Below, piece by piece: positions 50,233 to 59,887 of a stretch of 64,000 nucleotides of DNA. The notes beneath the pieces were generated by a model. It had not been told where the DNA came from. It ran no database searches and was given only the letters and a program-made list of their open reading frames with translations. This DNA is from Bradyrhizobium diversitatis (GTDB lineage: Bacteria > Pseudomonadota > Alphaproteobacteria > Rhizobiales > Xanthobacteraceae): contig NZ_JACEGD010000013.1 of assembly GCF_016031635.1 (NCBI RefSeq), positions 62,001-126,000 on the forward strand. Reading direction: 5' to 3'. Each line of letters starts with the position of its first letter. Position 1 is the stretch's first letter. The translations under genes were made by a program, and so were the position numbers.

Positions 50233-50970
50233 GTGGAGACTGTCTTGGCCTTTCTCTTCGTCCTCAGCGTCGGCCTCGTCGCCGGCACCATCTCAGGCAT
50301 CGTCGGCACCGGCTCGTCGATCATGCTGATGCCGGTGCTGGTCTATGCCTATGGGCCGAAGGAGGCCGTGCCGATCATGGCGGTCGCCTCCGTGATGGCG
50401 AACTTCTCGCGGATTCTGGCCTGGTGGCGTGAGGTCGATTGGCGGGCCTGCGCGGCCTATTCGGTCACGGGCATTCCCGCCGCAGCGCTTGGTGCGCGGA
50501 CATTGCTGGCGCTGCCCTCGCACGTCGTCGATCTCGCCATCGGTATCTTCCTGATCGCGATGGTGCCGGTGCGGCACTGGCTGGCGCGGCATGACCTCAA
50601 AGCCAATCTCTGGCATCTGGCCATCGGCGGCGCCGTCATCGGCTATCTCACAGGCATCGTGGTCTCGACCGGCCCGCTCAGCGTGCCGCTGTTCCTGTTC
50701 TACGGGCTGAGCAAGGGCGCTTTCCTCGCCACCGAAGCGGCCTCATCGCTCGGCCTGTACTTCGCGAAATCAGTGACCTTCGAGCGTTTCGGCGCACTGA
50801 CCGGCGACGTGTTCTTGAAGGGCCTGATCGCGGGCTCCTCGCTGATGTCAGGTGCCTTCATCGCAAAACGCTTCGTGCTGCATCTGAGGCCGGACGTGTT
50901 CCGCCTGGTGATGGACGCGATCATGATCGCAGCCGGCCTCTCGATGCTCTGGAGCGCAGCTCAGCCGTAA
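50233..50970 (+). CDS. TauE/SafE-family membrane permease
   Basis: The 245-aa protein has seven or eight hydrophobic segments and the TauE repeats: GLVAGTISGIVGTGSSIML in the first half, and IGYLTGIVVSTGPLSVPLFL in the second. The family exports sulfite, sulfoacetate or other anions; the substrate here is unknown. The GTG at 50233 gives VETVLAFLFVLSVGLV as N-terminus. A TTG at 50245 with GGAG 6 bases before it is the alternative start, and an in-frame ATG at 50143 adds 30 non-hydrophobic residues. Confidence 0.83.
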   Translation: METVLAFLFVLSVGLVAGTISGIVGTGSSIMLMPVLVYAYGPKEAVPIMAVASVMANFSRILAWWREVDWRACAAYSVTGIPAAALGARTLLALPSHVVDLAIGIFLIAMVPVRHWLARHDLKANLWHLAIGGAVIGYLTGIVVSTGPLSVPLFLFYGLSKGAFLATEAASSLGLYFAKSVTFERFGALTGDVFLKGLIAGSSLMSGAFIAKRFVLHLRPDVFRLVMDAIMIAAGLSMLWSAAQP

Positions 50971-50981
50971 CACGGCGACGC

Positions 50982-53051
50982 TCAGGCGGCGAATTCCGGC
51001 GCGACCGATGGGCTCCCGGTGGCGCCGCGTCTCGGCGCCGCCGACTGCCTGTTGAGCCATTGCAACAGGACCTCGAGCGGCTGCGGCCGCTGATAGAGGA
51101 AGCCCTGCCCGAACCTCACGCCCATGTCACGCATGGCCTCGGCCTGCTCGGCGCGCTCGATGCCCTCTGCGACCAGGGTCAGCCCCAACGTGTCGGCGAG
51201 CGATGCGATCACCCCGACGATGGCCTTGTCTTCCGCGCTCTCGGGAATCTCCCGGATGAATGCCTTGTCGATCTTAACCTTGTCGAGCGGGAATCGCCTG
51301 AGGTGAGCCAGCGAGCTGTAGCCGGTGCCGAAATCATCGAGCGCGATCGTGGCACCTAAGCGCCGCAGACGATGCAGCGTTTCGGAGGCACTGGCGATGT
51401 TGTTGATCAGCGACCCCTCGGTGATCTCGAGCTCGAGAGATGAGGCCGGAACATCGAAGCGCGCACAGGTCGCACGCAGCTCGGCGGCGAGCGAATGGTC
51501 GGCAAGTTCGGACGGCGGCAAATTGATCGCGATCCGGATCTGCGGCCTGCCGGCGGCGGCCAACCGTTGCAAAGCCCAGCAGGCATCGGTCAGCACGTAG
51601 CGGGTCAGCCGCGCGTTGTTGCCGCTGCGCTCGATCAGCGGCAGGAATTCGCCGGGGCCGATCACGCCATGTTCAGGATGGCGCCAGCGGATCAGCGCTT
51701 CCAGACCGACGATGTCGTGGGTTTCGAGATCGACCTGGCTCTGGTACCAGACCTCGAACTGCCCCTCGGCGAAGCCGGTGGGAATGGCGAGCTCGAGATC
51801 CCTGCAACGGCGGTAGTCGCGCTGGAGCGCTTCGTCCAGCACGGCGACCGTGCCCGGCGCCTTGCTCTTGGCATGATAGAGCGCGATGTCGGCGAGCGTC
51901 GGCAGATGCGACAGCTCCGGATCGTCGGCGCGGCGCACGGCAAGGCCGATGCTGGCACGCGGCACCACTTGCTTGTCATGGAGGCGGATCGGCTCGGAAA
52001 TGGCCTCCAGCACATGCTGAGCGAATGCCTGCGCCGCCTGCTCGTGGCTCACCTCGGGACGAATGACGACGAACTCGTCGCCGCCTAATCGGGCAACCCA
52101 GTCCTCCGCTTCGACCGCACTACGAAGACGCTCTGAAATCTGAACCAGGAACTTGTCGCCGGCCTCGTGACCGAAGGTGTCGTTGACGCCCTTGAAGTCG
52201 TCGAGATCGATGAAGCAGAACGCGACCAGCTTATCCGGCGAGCCTCCGTCCCGGCTCGCGACGGCCAGGCGCTCGGTCAGGGAGCGTCGGTTCGGCAGTC
52301 CCGTGAGCGGATCGTGCGTCGCCATGTGCCCGAGCCGGTCCAGCGCGCCTGACGTCGTGTGCTGCATGGCGTTGAAGGCACGCGCGAGCTGGCCGAATTC
52401 GTTCGAGGACGTGACGTCCGCCGGATAGGCGCGGCCATCCTGCTTGCTGCGCTGTATCGCCGACATCATGGCCGCCAGCGGCCGGCCGATGAAGATGTTG
52501 GCGGATATCCGCATGGCGATCAGGGTCGCGAACGTCGCGAGCAGGCCGACCACCAGCAGCAGCACCAGGCGGCTGCCCGCATCCGCGTACAGCGTCGCAC
52601 GCGAATAAGCGATGGCGATGCGGCCGGCCTCAACGGCCATGTTGCCATTGCTGTAGTGGATCGGGCGCGAGACTTCCGCGACCGCCTGGTCTTCGGCCCG
52701 CGCGACCACGCGGGCAATGGCGGCGCCGGTATCGTCATAGACCGCCGCCGCGGCGATGGTCTCGTCGTGCATGATCTCGTTGAGCACGCCGGTGACCTGG
52801 TCGTAACGCATCTTCCACAGCGGCTCGGCGATCAGCTCGGCCCGGCTCTCGGCGACGCGGGCGATGCGGGCGTCGAGCTGCCTGACCTGCGACCAGAAGC
52901 TCGATGCCTCGACGCCGGCGGAGGCGAGCAGTTGCACCAGCAGCAGAACGGGCACGGTGGCCCAGATCATCGCGTGGACGACCGAGCCCAGGCGTGCTGG
53001 CGCCGCCTGCTCGTTGCGATCCGGCTCGGTCACCGCCTCATCCTTCCGCAT
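50982..53051 (-). CDS. Membrane GGDEF-EAL protein (c-di-GMP synthase/phosphodiesterase)
   Basis: The 689-aa protein has a transmembrane helix at 27-47, a periplasmic segment at about 48-160, a second helix at 161-181, a HAMP region to about 235, a GGDEF domain (RLGGDEF at 321-327) and an EAL domain (EAL at 451-453, DDFGTGYSS later). Both motifs are intact, so it may make or break c-di-GMP, and one activity may dominate. Its ATG shares a base with the stop of the periplasmic binding protein gene (TGATG), so translation is coupled and the two likely work together as a ligand sensor. Confidence 0.93.
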   Translation of the reverse strand: MRKDEAVTEPDRNEQAAPARLGSVVHAMIWATVPVLLLVQLLASAGVEASSFWSQVRQLDARIARVAESRAELIAEPLWKMRYDQVTGVLNEIMHDETIAAAAVYDDTGAAIARVVARAEDQAVAEVSRPIHYSNGNMAVEAGRIAIAYSRATLYADAGSRLVLLLVVGLLATFATLIAMRISANIFIGRPLAAMMSAIQRSKQDGRAYPADVTSSNEFGQLARAFNAMQHTTSGALDRLGHMATHDPLTGLPNRRSLTERLAVASRDGGSPDKLVAFCFIDLDDFKGVNDTFGHEAGDKFLVQISERLRSAVEAEDWVARLGGDEFVVIRPEVSHEQAAQAFAQHVLEAISEPIRLHDKQVVPRASIGLAVRRADDPELSHLPTLADIALYHAKSKAPGTVAVLDEALQRDYRRCRDLELAIPTGFAEGQFEVWYQSQVDLETHDIVGLEALIRWRHPEHGVIGPGEFLPLIERSGNNARLTRYVLTDACWALQRLAAAGRPQIRIAINLPPSELADHSLAAELRATCARFDVPASSLELEITEGSLINNIASASETLHRLRRLGATIALDDFGTGYSSLAHLRRFPLDKVKIDKAFIREIPESAEDKAIVGVIASLADTLGLTLVAEGIERAEQAEAMRDMGVRFGQGFLYQRPQPLEVLLQWLNRQSAAPRRGATGSPSVAPEFAA

Positions 53052-54199
53052 CAGTCCGCAACGCCTTCGGGAAGCGGCAGCGACGAGATGAGTGCATCGA
53101 GGGAGAAGTCATATTGGCCGCAGCGTCCGGCCTTCGCCCTGAACCGCGCAAAGTCGATCCGGTCGAACGCTCGCGTCCTGACGAGGTCGCCAACCGAAGC
53201 GAGGTTGTCGCGCGTGATCGCAGACGTCTTGACCTCGACGCGGGGGGAAACGGCTGCGAAATCGCAGCCATCGGCATAGTCGCGCAGGAGCACGATCGAC
53301 CAGCCGCCGAGCAGGAAATGCCCGCCGTCGGTCAGGAGCAGGCGACCCGCCTTGATCTCGCGCAGCGCGTCCTCCGACCAGTTGAGGCCCACCACCTGGA
53401 TGTTTCGACCGGGCACAAGGCCGGCAGCGATCGCCGCGCGGAGCGCGCCGAGCGCCATCGGATCGTTTCCGGCCCATATGCCGGCGGGCCGGATTCCCTT
53501 GCGAGAAGCCCAGCCCAGATAATTCGCCGTGACCCGCTCGGCCTCCGACTGCGTCCAGTTGGCGAACAGCAGCCGGTCCACCACCACGTCGGGCGCGGCA
53601 TCCACGGCCAGCTTGAGACCGGCGTTGCGGGCAATCGAGGCCGGTGTGATCTCGTCGCCGCCGATTCCGAGAATGTGGATCTTGCCGTCGGGGCTCTGCG
53701 ATTTCTCGGCACGCGCCACCCCGATCAGCGCATTGGCCATCCGTGCACCCGCAGTCTGCAGATCGGTCGTGATGTCGCCGAGCCAGGTCTTGAGCTTCTC
53801 GCGCGGCGGTCCAAGACGCGCCGCATCCTCGCCGATCAGCGTATTCGAGAGCAGCAGCGTCTTGACGCCCGCAGCCTCGGCCGCCTCCAGGATCGGGACG
53901 GCGGCGGACTCCTCGTTCGACAGGATGAGGAAATCGGGCTTGTCGGGCCGTGCCACCACGCCGAAACCGAGCTCCTGCATGGTGCGGTAATTCCGCTCGC
54001 TGGTCAGCACCTCGACATGCGCGTCGAGCCTGCGGCCGGCCGCCTGCATGGTCTGCGCGACCATGTCCCAGTAGACCTCGCCGGTCTTGCCGGGATTGAC
54101 GAAGACGATGTCGAGGGGCTTGGCGAGGCTACCGCCGGCATACGCGAAAATGCTGCAGGCCATGCCCGCGGCGAGCAATATTCGTCGGAATCTCGGCAT
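53051..54199 (-). CDS. Periplasmic sugar-type binding protein, partner of the GGDEF-EAL sensor
   Basis: The 382-aa protein has a signal peptide (MPRFRRILLAAGMACSIFAY) and a type I periplasmic binding fold of the LacI/RbsB class: DIVFVNPGKTGEVYWDMVAQ, VKTLLLSNTLIGED, then GIWAGNDPMALGALRAAIAA and GRNIQVVGLNWSEDALREIK. No ABC transporter lies beside it. The gene after it encodes a membrane c-di-GMP enzyme, so it probably presents a ligand to that sensor. I chose the ATG with GGGA 6 bases upstream. ATGs at 54205 and 54250 are alternatives. Confidence 0.9.
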   Translation of the reverse strand: MPRFRRILLAAGMACSIFAYAGGSLAKPLDIVFVNPGKTGEVYWDMVAQTMQAAGRRLDAHVEVLTSERNYRTMQELGFGVVARPDKPDFLILSNEESAAVPILEAAEAAGVKTLLLSNTLIGEDAARLGPPREKLKTWLGDITTDLQTAGARMANALIGVARAEKSQSPDGKIHILGIGGDEITPASIARNAGLKLAVDAAPDVVVDRLLFANWTQSEAERVTANYLGWASRKGIRPAGIWAGNDPMALGALRAAIAAGLVPGRNIQVVGLNWSEDALREIKAGRLLLTDGGHFLLGGWSIVLLRDYADGCDFAAVSPRVEVKTSAITRDNLASVGDLVRTRAFDRIDFARFRAKAGRCGQYDFSLDALISSLPLPEGVAD

Positions 54200-54458
54200 T
54201 TCCATTCCCAACCCGATCGGTTCCGAGATTGGACGCGCGTCGGCTAACACTTTGCAAAATCAACCCGGCCACAGCGGCACAGAGCTAATGAACGGTATAT
54301 CTATCGTGTCGGATTGAGATAATCGAAGCGTTGGCGATCAGGCATCCCCTTCCGTGCCCTCAGCCATCGCTGGGTGGCCGCGAGTTCTCAGGCGTGCCAC
54401 GTTGATCGAAGCTCCGTGCACGATCGCACGATCTGATGTTCGACCGGGGAGATGTGTC

Positions 54459-55862
54459 TTGAGCGCACTGGCGGAAGCGGCCGATATCACAAGTCTCCGA
54501 AGCAAAGCGGCCGGGCGAACCGACCACCAACAAGACACCCTCAAATTCGCCGAATCTGCCCTTGCCGACAGCAAGCGTGATGGCCTGTTGCTGGCCGTCC
54601 GGGCCCGCTGGGTCGCGCTCGCGGTTACTGCCGTTACCCTGTCGCTCATCAACCCGAACTGGGATGTCGTCTATTACATCCTGATGCTTGGCTTCTTTGC
54701 CGTCATCGGCTGGGCGCAACTGAAGGTCGGCAAGGTCGGCCGTTCGCGTCCCGAACTTTTCCTCATATTTTGCGACCTGGCATTATTGGCCTTCCTTAGC
54801 GTCGTGCCCAATCCCTGGAGCAACGTTCACTGGCCGATCGGAATGCAATTCCGATTCGACAGCTTCATCTATTTCTTCATTTTCCTCGCCACTGCCACGC
54901 TCGCTTATTCCTGGCGAACCGTGCTCGCGATTGGCATGGGGACCGGAGCACTCTGGGCCATCGCCGTCGGCTGGGCTTATCTGCAACCGGAAACCCATGC
55001 CGCGCTGTCGGAGCGCGTCAGGGAGGCGATCGGTGCGGATATTCGCATGTTCAACATCCTCGACCCCTCCTCGATCGGTTTCGGCGAGCGCTTCCAGCAA
55101 GTGATCGTATTCATGGTCGTGGCCGCCATCCTGGCGCTGGCGGTGCGCCGTTCCAATGCGCTCCTGATCAGTCATGCCGGACTCGAGCGCGAACGTGCCA
55201 ATCTGGCGCGTTACTTCTCCCCCAATGTGGTCGATGAACTCTCCGGCAATGACGAGCCCCTCGCGAAGGTCCGCACGCAGGACGTCGCGGTGCTGTTTGC
55301 AGATATCGTGGGATTCACCGCCTATGCCGATGGACGCGACCCGAAGGACGTCATCGAGACGCTGCGGCAATTCCATGAGCGAATGGAACGGGAAGTGTTC
55401 CAGCACGGCGGAACGCTCGACAAATATCTCGGGGATGGACTCATGGCGACTTTCGGTACGCCGTTCGTCGGCGATTCCGATGCGCTGAACGCCTTGCGTT
55501 GCGCGAGGGGCATGATCGCCTCGATCGCCAAGTTGAACAGAGAGCGTAGCGATCGCAACGAACCGCCGATCCAGGTCAGCGTCGGCTTGCACTACGGGCA
55601 AGTGGTGCTGGGCGATATCGGCCTCAACCGGCTCGAATTCGCCGTGATCGGGACCACCGTGAATGCGGCGAGCCGCCTCGAAGCGCTGACCCGCGAATTC
55701 GGATGCGCTATCGTCGTCAGCGACGCGCTGGTACAACAGGCCCACGCCGAACCGAATCACTCCAGTACCGATTTCGCAACGCTCGTCGAGCGGCCGGCCC
55801 AGACCATTCGCGGGCTCGAGCGCCCCGTCGGCATCTGGACATGCGCTAACGTCAACCCTTGA
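54459..55862 (+). CDS. Membrane-bound class III adenylate/guanylate cyclase
   Basis: The 467-aa protein has an N-terminal membrane part of about six helices (LAVTAVTLSLINPNWDVVYY, WAIAVGWAYLQPE) and a C-terminal class III cyclase domain. The metal-binding Asp residues lie in AVLFADIVGFTAYAD and YLGDGLMATFG, and the second half-site lies in VIGTTVNAASRLEALTREFG. It should make cAMP. I chose a TTG at 54459 because GGGGAG lies 7 bases before it; an ATG at 54354 would add 35 residues of poor quality. It is divergent from the binding-protein/GGDEF-EAL pair. Confidence 0.88.
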   Translation: MSALAEAADITSLRSKAAGRTDHQQDTLKFAESALADSKRDGLLLAVRARWVALAVTAVTLSLINPNWDVVYYILMLGFFAVIGWAQLKVGKVGRSRPELFLIFCDLALLAFLSVVPNPWSNVHWPIGMQFRFDSFIYFFIFLATATLAYSWRTVLAIGMGTGALWAIAVGWAYLQPETHAALSERVREAIGADIRMFNILDPSSIGFGERFQQVIVFMVVAAILALAVRRSNALLISHAGLERERANLARYFSPNVVDELSGNDEPLAKVRTQDVAVLFADIVGFTAYADGRDPKDVIETLRQFHERMEREVFQHGGTLDKYLGDGLMATFGTPFVGDSDALNALRCARGMIASIAKLNRERSDRNEPPIQVSVGLHYGQVVLGDIGLNRLEFAVIGTTVNAASRLEALTREFGCAIVVSDALVQQAHAEPNHSSTDFATLVERPAQTIRGLERPVGIWTCANVNP

Positions 55863-55955
55863 AGCTTGCGGTGGATGCATCGGCACCCCAGCCTTCACAG
55901 CTCCTATTCGTGCTAAGAACTGCTCGCCCGTTACACCGAGACCGCTATTCCCCCC

Positions 55956-57401
55956 ATGGCCAAATCAACGCTTTCCTTCGTCTGCCAGAACTGCGGCGCG
56001 GCCTATAACCGCTGGCAGGGCAAGTGCGAATCCTGCGGCGAGTGGAATACACTTGCGGAAGAAGACACCAGCGGCAGCGTGCCGGTATCGATCCGCTCCA
56101 AACGCAAGGGCCGAACGTTTGCGCTGGAGAGCCTTGCCGGGAAAAGCCCGGATGCGCCGCGCCTCTCCTCAGGGATGACCGAGCTCGACCGCGTCACCGG
56201 CGGCGGCTTCGTCCGCGGCTCGGTGCTGCTGGTCGGCGGCGATCCCGGAATCGGCAAGTCGACGCTGCTGACGCAGGCAACCAGCCTCTTGGCGCGCGCC
56301 GGCCATCGCGTCGTCTACATCTCCGGCGAAGAGGCGGTGGCCCAGGTGCGTCTGCGCGCCGAGCGGCTCGGGCTGTCGGATGCGCCGGTGCAGCTGGCCG
56401 CCGAAACCTCGGTCGAGGACATCGTCTCGACGCTATCGGAGGGCGCGGTTCCCAGGCTGATCGTGATCGACTCGATCCAGACCATGTGGACCGACACCGT
56501 GGAGTCGGCGCCCGGGACCGTGACGCAGGTGCGCGCCTCGGCGCAGGCGCTGATCCGCTTTGCGAAGAAGACCGGCGCCGCCATCATCCTGGTCGGCCAC
56601 GTCACCAAGGACGGCCAGATCGCAGGCCCCCGCGTGGTCGAGCACATGGTCGACGCGGTGATGTCGTTCGAGGGCGAAGGCTCGCAGCAGTTCCGCATCC
56701 TGCGGGCCGTGAAGAACCGTTTCGGCCCGACCGACGAGATCGGCGTGTTTGAGATGACCGGCCTCGGCCTGCGCGAGGTCACCAACCCCTCCGAGCTGTT
56801 CCTGTCCGAGCGCGATCTCGGCACGCCCGGCACCGCAGTCTTTGCGGGCATCGAAGGCACAAGGCCCGTTCTGGTCGAATTGCAAGCGCTGGTGGCGCCG
56901 ACCTCGCTCGGCACCCCGCGCCGCGCCGTGGTCGGCTGGGACCCGAGCCGGCTGTCGATGGTGCTGGCGGTGCTGGAGGCGCATTGCGGGGTCAAGCTGT
57001 CAGGCCATGATGTCTATCTGAACGTCGCCGGTGGCCTGCGCATCCACGAGCCCGCGGCCGACCTCGCCGCCGCCGCGGCGCTGGTGTCGTCCCTGGTTAA
57101 TGCGCAGTTACCCACCGATGCCGTTTATTTCGGCGAAATCTCGCTCTCCGGCGTGGTGCGTCCGGTGGCGCAGACCCCGGCGCGGCTGAAGGAGGCGGCA
57201 AAACTCGGCTTCCAGCGCGCCGTCCTGCCCGAATCGGCACGCGGCGAGACCGGCGGCGATGCCGGATTGTCGCTGAATGCGGTGAACAGCCTGACGACAT
57301 TGGTGGCCGAGATCGCCGCCCGGGGCTCCCGCCGAGGCGAATCGAACGCCCCGGCAGAGAAAAATGCCACACCGGCAAGATTCCGCCGCGGAGAGGGTTA
57401 G
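55956..57401 (+). CDS. radA: DNA repair protein RadA
   Basis: The 481-aa protein begins with a zinc finger (C10, C13, C24, C27), then a RecA-like ATPase with Walker A GGDPGIGKSTLLTQ and the RadA motif KNRFGPTDEIGVF. The C-terminus is Lon-protease-like (LAAAAALVSSLVNAQLP). It processes recombination intermediates during repair. The C-terminal 30 residues are an extra basic tail. cvpA and purF follow on the same strand; the three are the usual alphaproteobacterial neighbours. Confidence 0.97.
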   Translation: MAKSTLSFVCQNCGAAYNRWQGKCESCGEWNTLAEEDTSGSVPVSIRSKRKGRTFALESLAGKSPDAPRLSSGMTELDRVTGGGFVRGSVLLVGGDPGIGKSTLLTQATSLLARAGHRVVYISGEEAVAQVRLRAERLGLSDAPVQLAAETSVEDIVSTLSEGAVPRLIVIDSIQTMWTDTVESAPGTVTQVRASAQALIRFAKKTGAAIILVGHVTKDGQIAGPRVVEHMVDAVMSFEGEGSQQFRILRAVKNRFGPTDEIGVFEMTGLGLREVTNPSELFLSERDLGTPGTAVFAGIEGTRPVLVELQALVAPTSLGTPRRAVVGWDPSRLSMVLAVLEAHCGVKLSGHDVYLNVAGGLRIHEPAADLAAAAALVSSLVNAQLPTDAVYFGEISLSGVVRPVAQTPARLKEAAKLGFQRAVLPESARGETGGDAGLSLNAVNSLTTLVAEIAARGSRRGESNAPAEKNATPARFRRGEG

Positions 57402-57568
57402 GTGGAGGTGACGCCGGAGGCCCTCGCCGCTATACAGCCGTCACAAAAGCAGCATGGGATTGCGTGGTTGCGGCCTTGCCGGGAACGCCGTCTGCCCTTC
57501 TTTTAGGGCAGCGGCCAAACACCGATTCGCTGAGCGCCTTTGACAGTACGAGCGGACCAGACCAGCCG

Positions 57569-58198
57569 ATGCCAGTAACACTCCTCGACCTGATCCTGCT
57601 CGGTGTGATGCTGATCTCGGGCCTGCTCGCGATGGTCCGCGGCTTCATGCGCGAAATCCTGTCGATTGCGGCCTGGGGCGCGGCGGCAATCGTGACACTG
57701 TACTCGTTCTCGAAGCTGCTGCCGACCGCCAAGACCTATTTCAACAACGACACGGTCGCGAGCGTGGTCGTCGTCGCAGGCGTGTTCGTGGGCACCCTGG
57801 TCGTGGTCTCCGTGATCACGGTCCGGATCTCCGACATGATCCTGGATTCGCGGATCGGCGCGCTGGACCGCACCCTCGGCTTCCTGTTTGGCCTGGCTCG
57901 CGGCCTTTTGATCGTCGTGGTCGCTTTCCTGTTCTTCACCTGGCTGGTTCCGGACAAGCAGCGTCCGGACTGGGTCACGGGGGCCAAGTCCCGCGTGGTG
58001 CTCCAGGGAACCGGGGACTGGCTGATGGCCCTCTTGCCTGACGACCCCGAGAACACCATCTTGAAGAGATTCAAGAAAAACAAACCAGATGATGACCAAG
58101 CTGAATCCGAGCAGCAGCCTTCGGGCAGTGGCGACGGATACAGTAAACCTGCTCGTGACAGCCTGAAAAAGCTGATCGAGAAACCTGCGGCGCGTTGA
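57569..58198 (+). CDS. CvpA-family membrane protein
   Basis: The 209-aa protein has four hydrophobic helices (first MPVTLLDLILLGVMLISGLL) with the CvpA pattern GFMREILSIAAWGAAA and ALDRTLGFLFGLARGLLIVV. A charged C-terminal tail of about 60 residues follows. CvpA homologues affect colicin V export and envelope stress, but the role is unclear. The ATG at 57569 gives the family length; the frame is open for 35 codons before it. It is encoded directly before purF, as in E. coli. Confidence 0.9.
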   Translation: MPVTLLDLILLGVMLISGLLAMVRGFMREILSIAAWGAAAIVTLYSFSKLLPTAKTYFNNDTVASVVVVAGVFVGTLVVVSVITVRISDMILDSRIGALDRTLGFLFGLARGLLIVVVAFLFFTWLVPDKQRPDWVTGAKSRVVLQGTGDWLMALLPDDPENTILKRFKKNKPDDDQAESEQQPSGSGDGYSKPARDSLKKLIEKPAAR

Positions 58199-58226
58199 TT
58201 GAGCCCTAAAGAGAGGCGCGGACGAG

Positions 58227-59750
58227 ATGCGACACCCTGACCAGGACGCCCAATTCGATCTCGCCCTGAACCGGCCCTCCGGGCCTGCAGCGATCGAGCT
58301 ACAGGACGATCTGGAGGGGGATACGCTGCGCGAGGAATGCGGCGTGTTCGGCATCTACGGTCACCCCGATGCGGCCGCCATCACCGCGCTCGGCCTTCAC
58401 GCCCTCCAGCACCGCGGCCAGGAAGCCGCCGGCATCGTCTCCTACGACGGCAGCCGCTTTCACTCGGAACGCCGCCTCGGCCTCGTCGGCGACACCTTCT
58501 CCCGCCGCGAGGTGATCGACCGCCTGCCCGGCAATGTCGCGGTCGGCCATGTCCGCTATTCCACCACCGGCGCCACCATCCTGCGCAACGTGCAGCCGCT
58601 GTTCGCCGAGCTCAATGCCGGCGGCCTCGCCGTCGCCCATAACGGCAACCTCACCAACGGCCTGACGCTGCGCCGCGAGCTGGTGCGGCATGGCGCGATG
58701 ATGCAGTCGACCACCGACACCGAGGTGATCCTGCACCTGGTCGCGCGCTCCAAACGCGCTCGCTTCATCGAGCGCTATATCGACGCGCTGCGGGAGATCG
58801 AGGGCGCCTATGCGCTGGTCTCGCTGACCAACAAGAAGCTGGTCGGCGCGCGCGATCCGCGCGGCATCCGCCCGCTGGTGCTCGGCGATCTCGACGGCTG
58901 TCCGATCCTGACCTCGGAGACCTGCGCGCTCGACATCATCGGCGCGCGCTTCGTGCGCGACATCGAGCCCGGCGAAGTCATCGTGTTCGACGAGAACGGT
59001 CAGGACATCCACAAGCCGTTCCCGCCGATGGCACCGCGTCCCTGCATCTTCGAATACATCTACTTCTCCCGGCCGGATTCCATCGTCCACGGACGCTCGG
59101 TGTACGAAGTGCGCAAGGCCTTCGGTGCGCAGCTCGCGCGCGAGAGCCACGTGCCGATCGACGTCGTCGTGCCGGTGCCGGATTCCGGCGTGCCCGCCGC
59201 GGTCGGCTACAGCCAGCATTCCGGCGTGCCGTTCGAGCTCGGCATCATCCGCAACCATTATGTCGGCCGCACCTTCATCCAGCCGACCCAGGCCATCCGC
59301 GAATCCGGCGTGCGCATGAAGCATTCGGCCAACCGCGCCGCGATCGAAGGCAAGCGCATCATCCTGATCGACGATTCCCTGGTGCGCGGCACCACCTCGA
59401 AGAAAATCGTGCGCATGATGCGCGATGCCGGCGCCAAGGAAGTCCATTTCCGCCTCGCTTCGCCCCCGATCCTCTATCCAGACTATTACGGCATCGACCT
59501 GCCCGACCGCGGCGGCCTGCTCGCAGCGACGCATTCGCTGGAGGAGATGCGCGAGATCATCGGCGCGGACTCGCTCGCGTTCCTGTCGATCGACGGCATG
59601 TACCGCGCCATGGGCGAGCCCGGCCGCGACCCCGCCAACCCGAAATTCTCGGATCATTGCTTCACCGGCGCCTATCCGACCCACCTCACCGACCAGACCC
59701 AGACCGAGCCGCAACCGCGGCAACTCTCGCTGCTGGCCGAGGCGAGCTGA
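58227..59750 (+). CDS. purF: Amidophosphoribosyltransferase
   Basis: The 507-aa enzyme starts purine synthesis by transferring glutamine amide nitrogen to PRPP. The nucleophilic cysteine is C38 in EECGVFGIYG after a 37-residue propeptide. The glutaminase domain follows (AVGHVRYSTTGATILRNVQP, VAHNGNLTNGL), and then the PRTase domain with the PRPP loop IILIDDSLVRGTTSKKIVRM. Its ribosome site lies in GAGAGGCGCGGACG before the ATG. A pair of REP-like palindromes follows the stop. Confidence 0.97.
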   Translation: MRHPDQDAQFDLALNRPSGPAAIELQDDLEGDTLREECGVFGIYGHPDAAAITALGLHALQHRGQEAAGIVSYDGSRFHSERRLGLVGDTFSRREVIDRLPGNVAVGHVRYSTTGATILRNVQPLFAELNAGGLAVAHNGNLTNGLTLRRELVRHGAMMQSTTDTEVILHLVARSKRARFIERYIDALREIEGAYALVSLTNKKLVGARDPRGIRPLVLGDLDGCPILTSETCALDIIGARFVRDIEPGEVIVFDENGQDIHKPFPPMAPRPCIFEYIYFSRPDSIVHGRSVYEVRKAFGAQLARESHVPIDVVVPVPDSGVPAAVGYSQHSGVPFELGIIRNHYVGRTFIQPTQAIRESGVRMKHSANRAAIEGKRIILIDDSLVRGTTSKKIVRMMRDAGAKEVHFRLASPPILYPDYYGIDLPDRGGLLAATHSLEEMREIIGADSLAFLSIDGMYRAMGEPGRDPANPKFSDHCFTGAYPTHLTDQTQTEPQPRQLSLLAEAS

Positions 59751-59760
59751 CGGCGGAGCC

Positions 59761-59840
59761 GTCATCCCGGGGCGATGCGAAGCATCGAGCCCGGGATCTC
59801 GAGATTCCGGGTTCGGTCCTGCGGACCGCCCCGGAATGAC
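59761..59840. repeat. Pair of REP-like palindromes after purF
   Basis: Gtcatcccgg at 59761-59770 pairs with ccgggat near 59791-59797, and attccggg near 59805 pairs with ccccggaatgac ending at 59840, giving two back-to-back hairpins. The first is almost identical to the element at 40551-40590. Such twin elements are typical bacterial intergenic repeats. Confidence 0.8.
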
Positions 59841-59887
59841 GGCGGGATGGGGCTTGTCCCGGCCATCCACGGCTGTAAAACCCCGCC

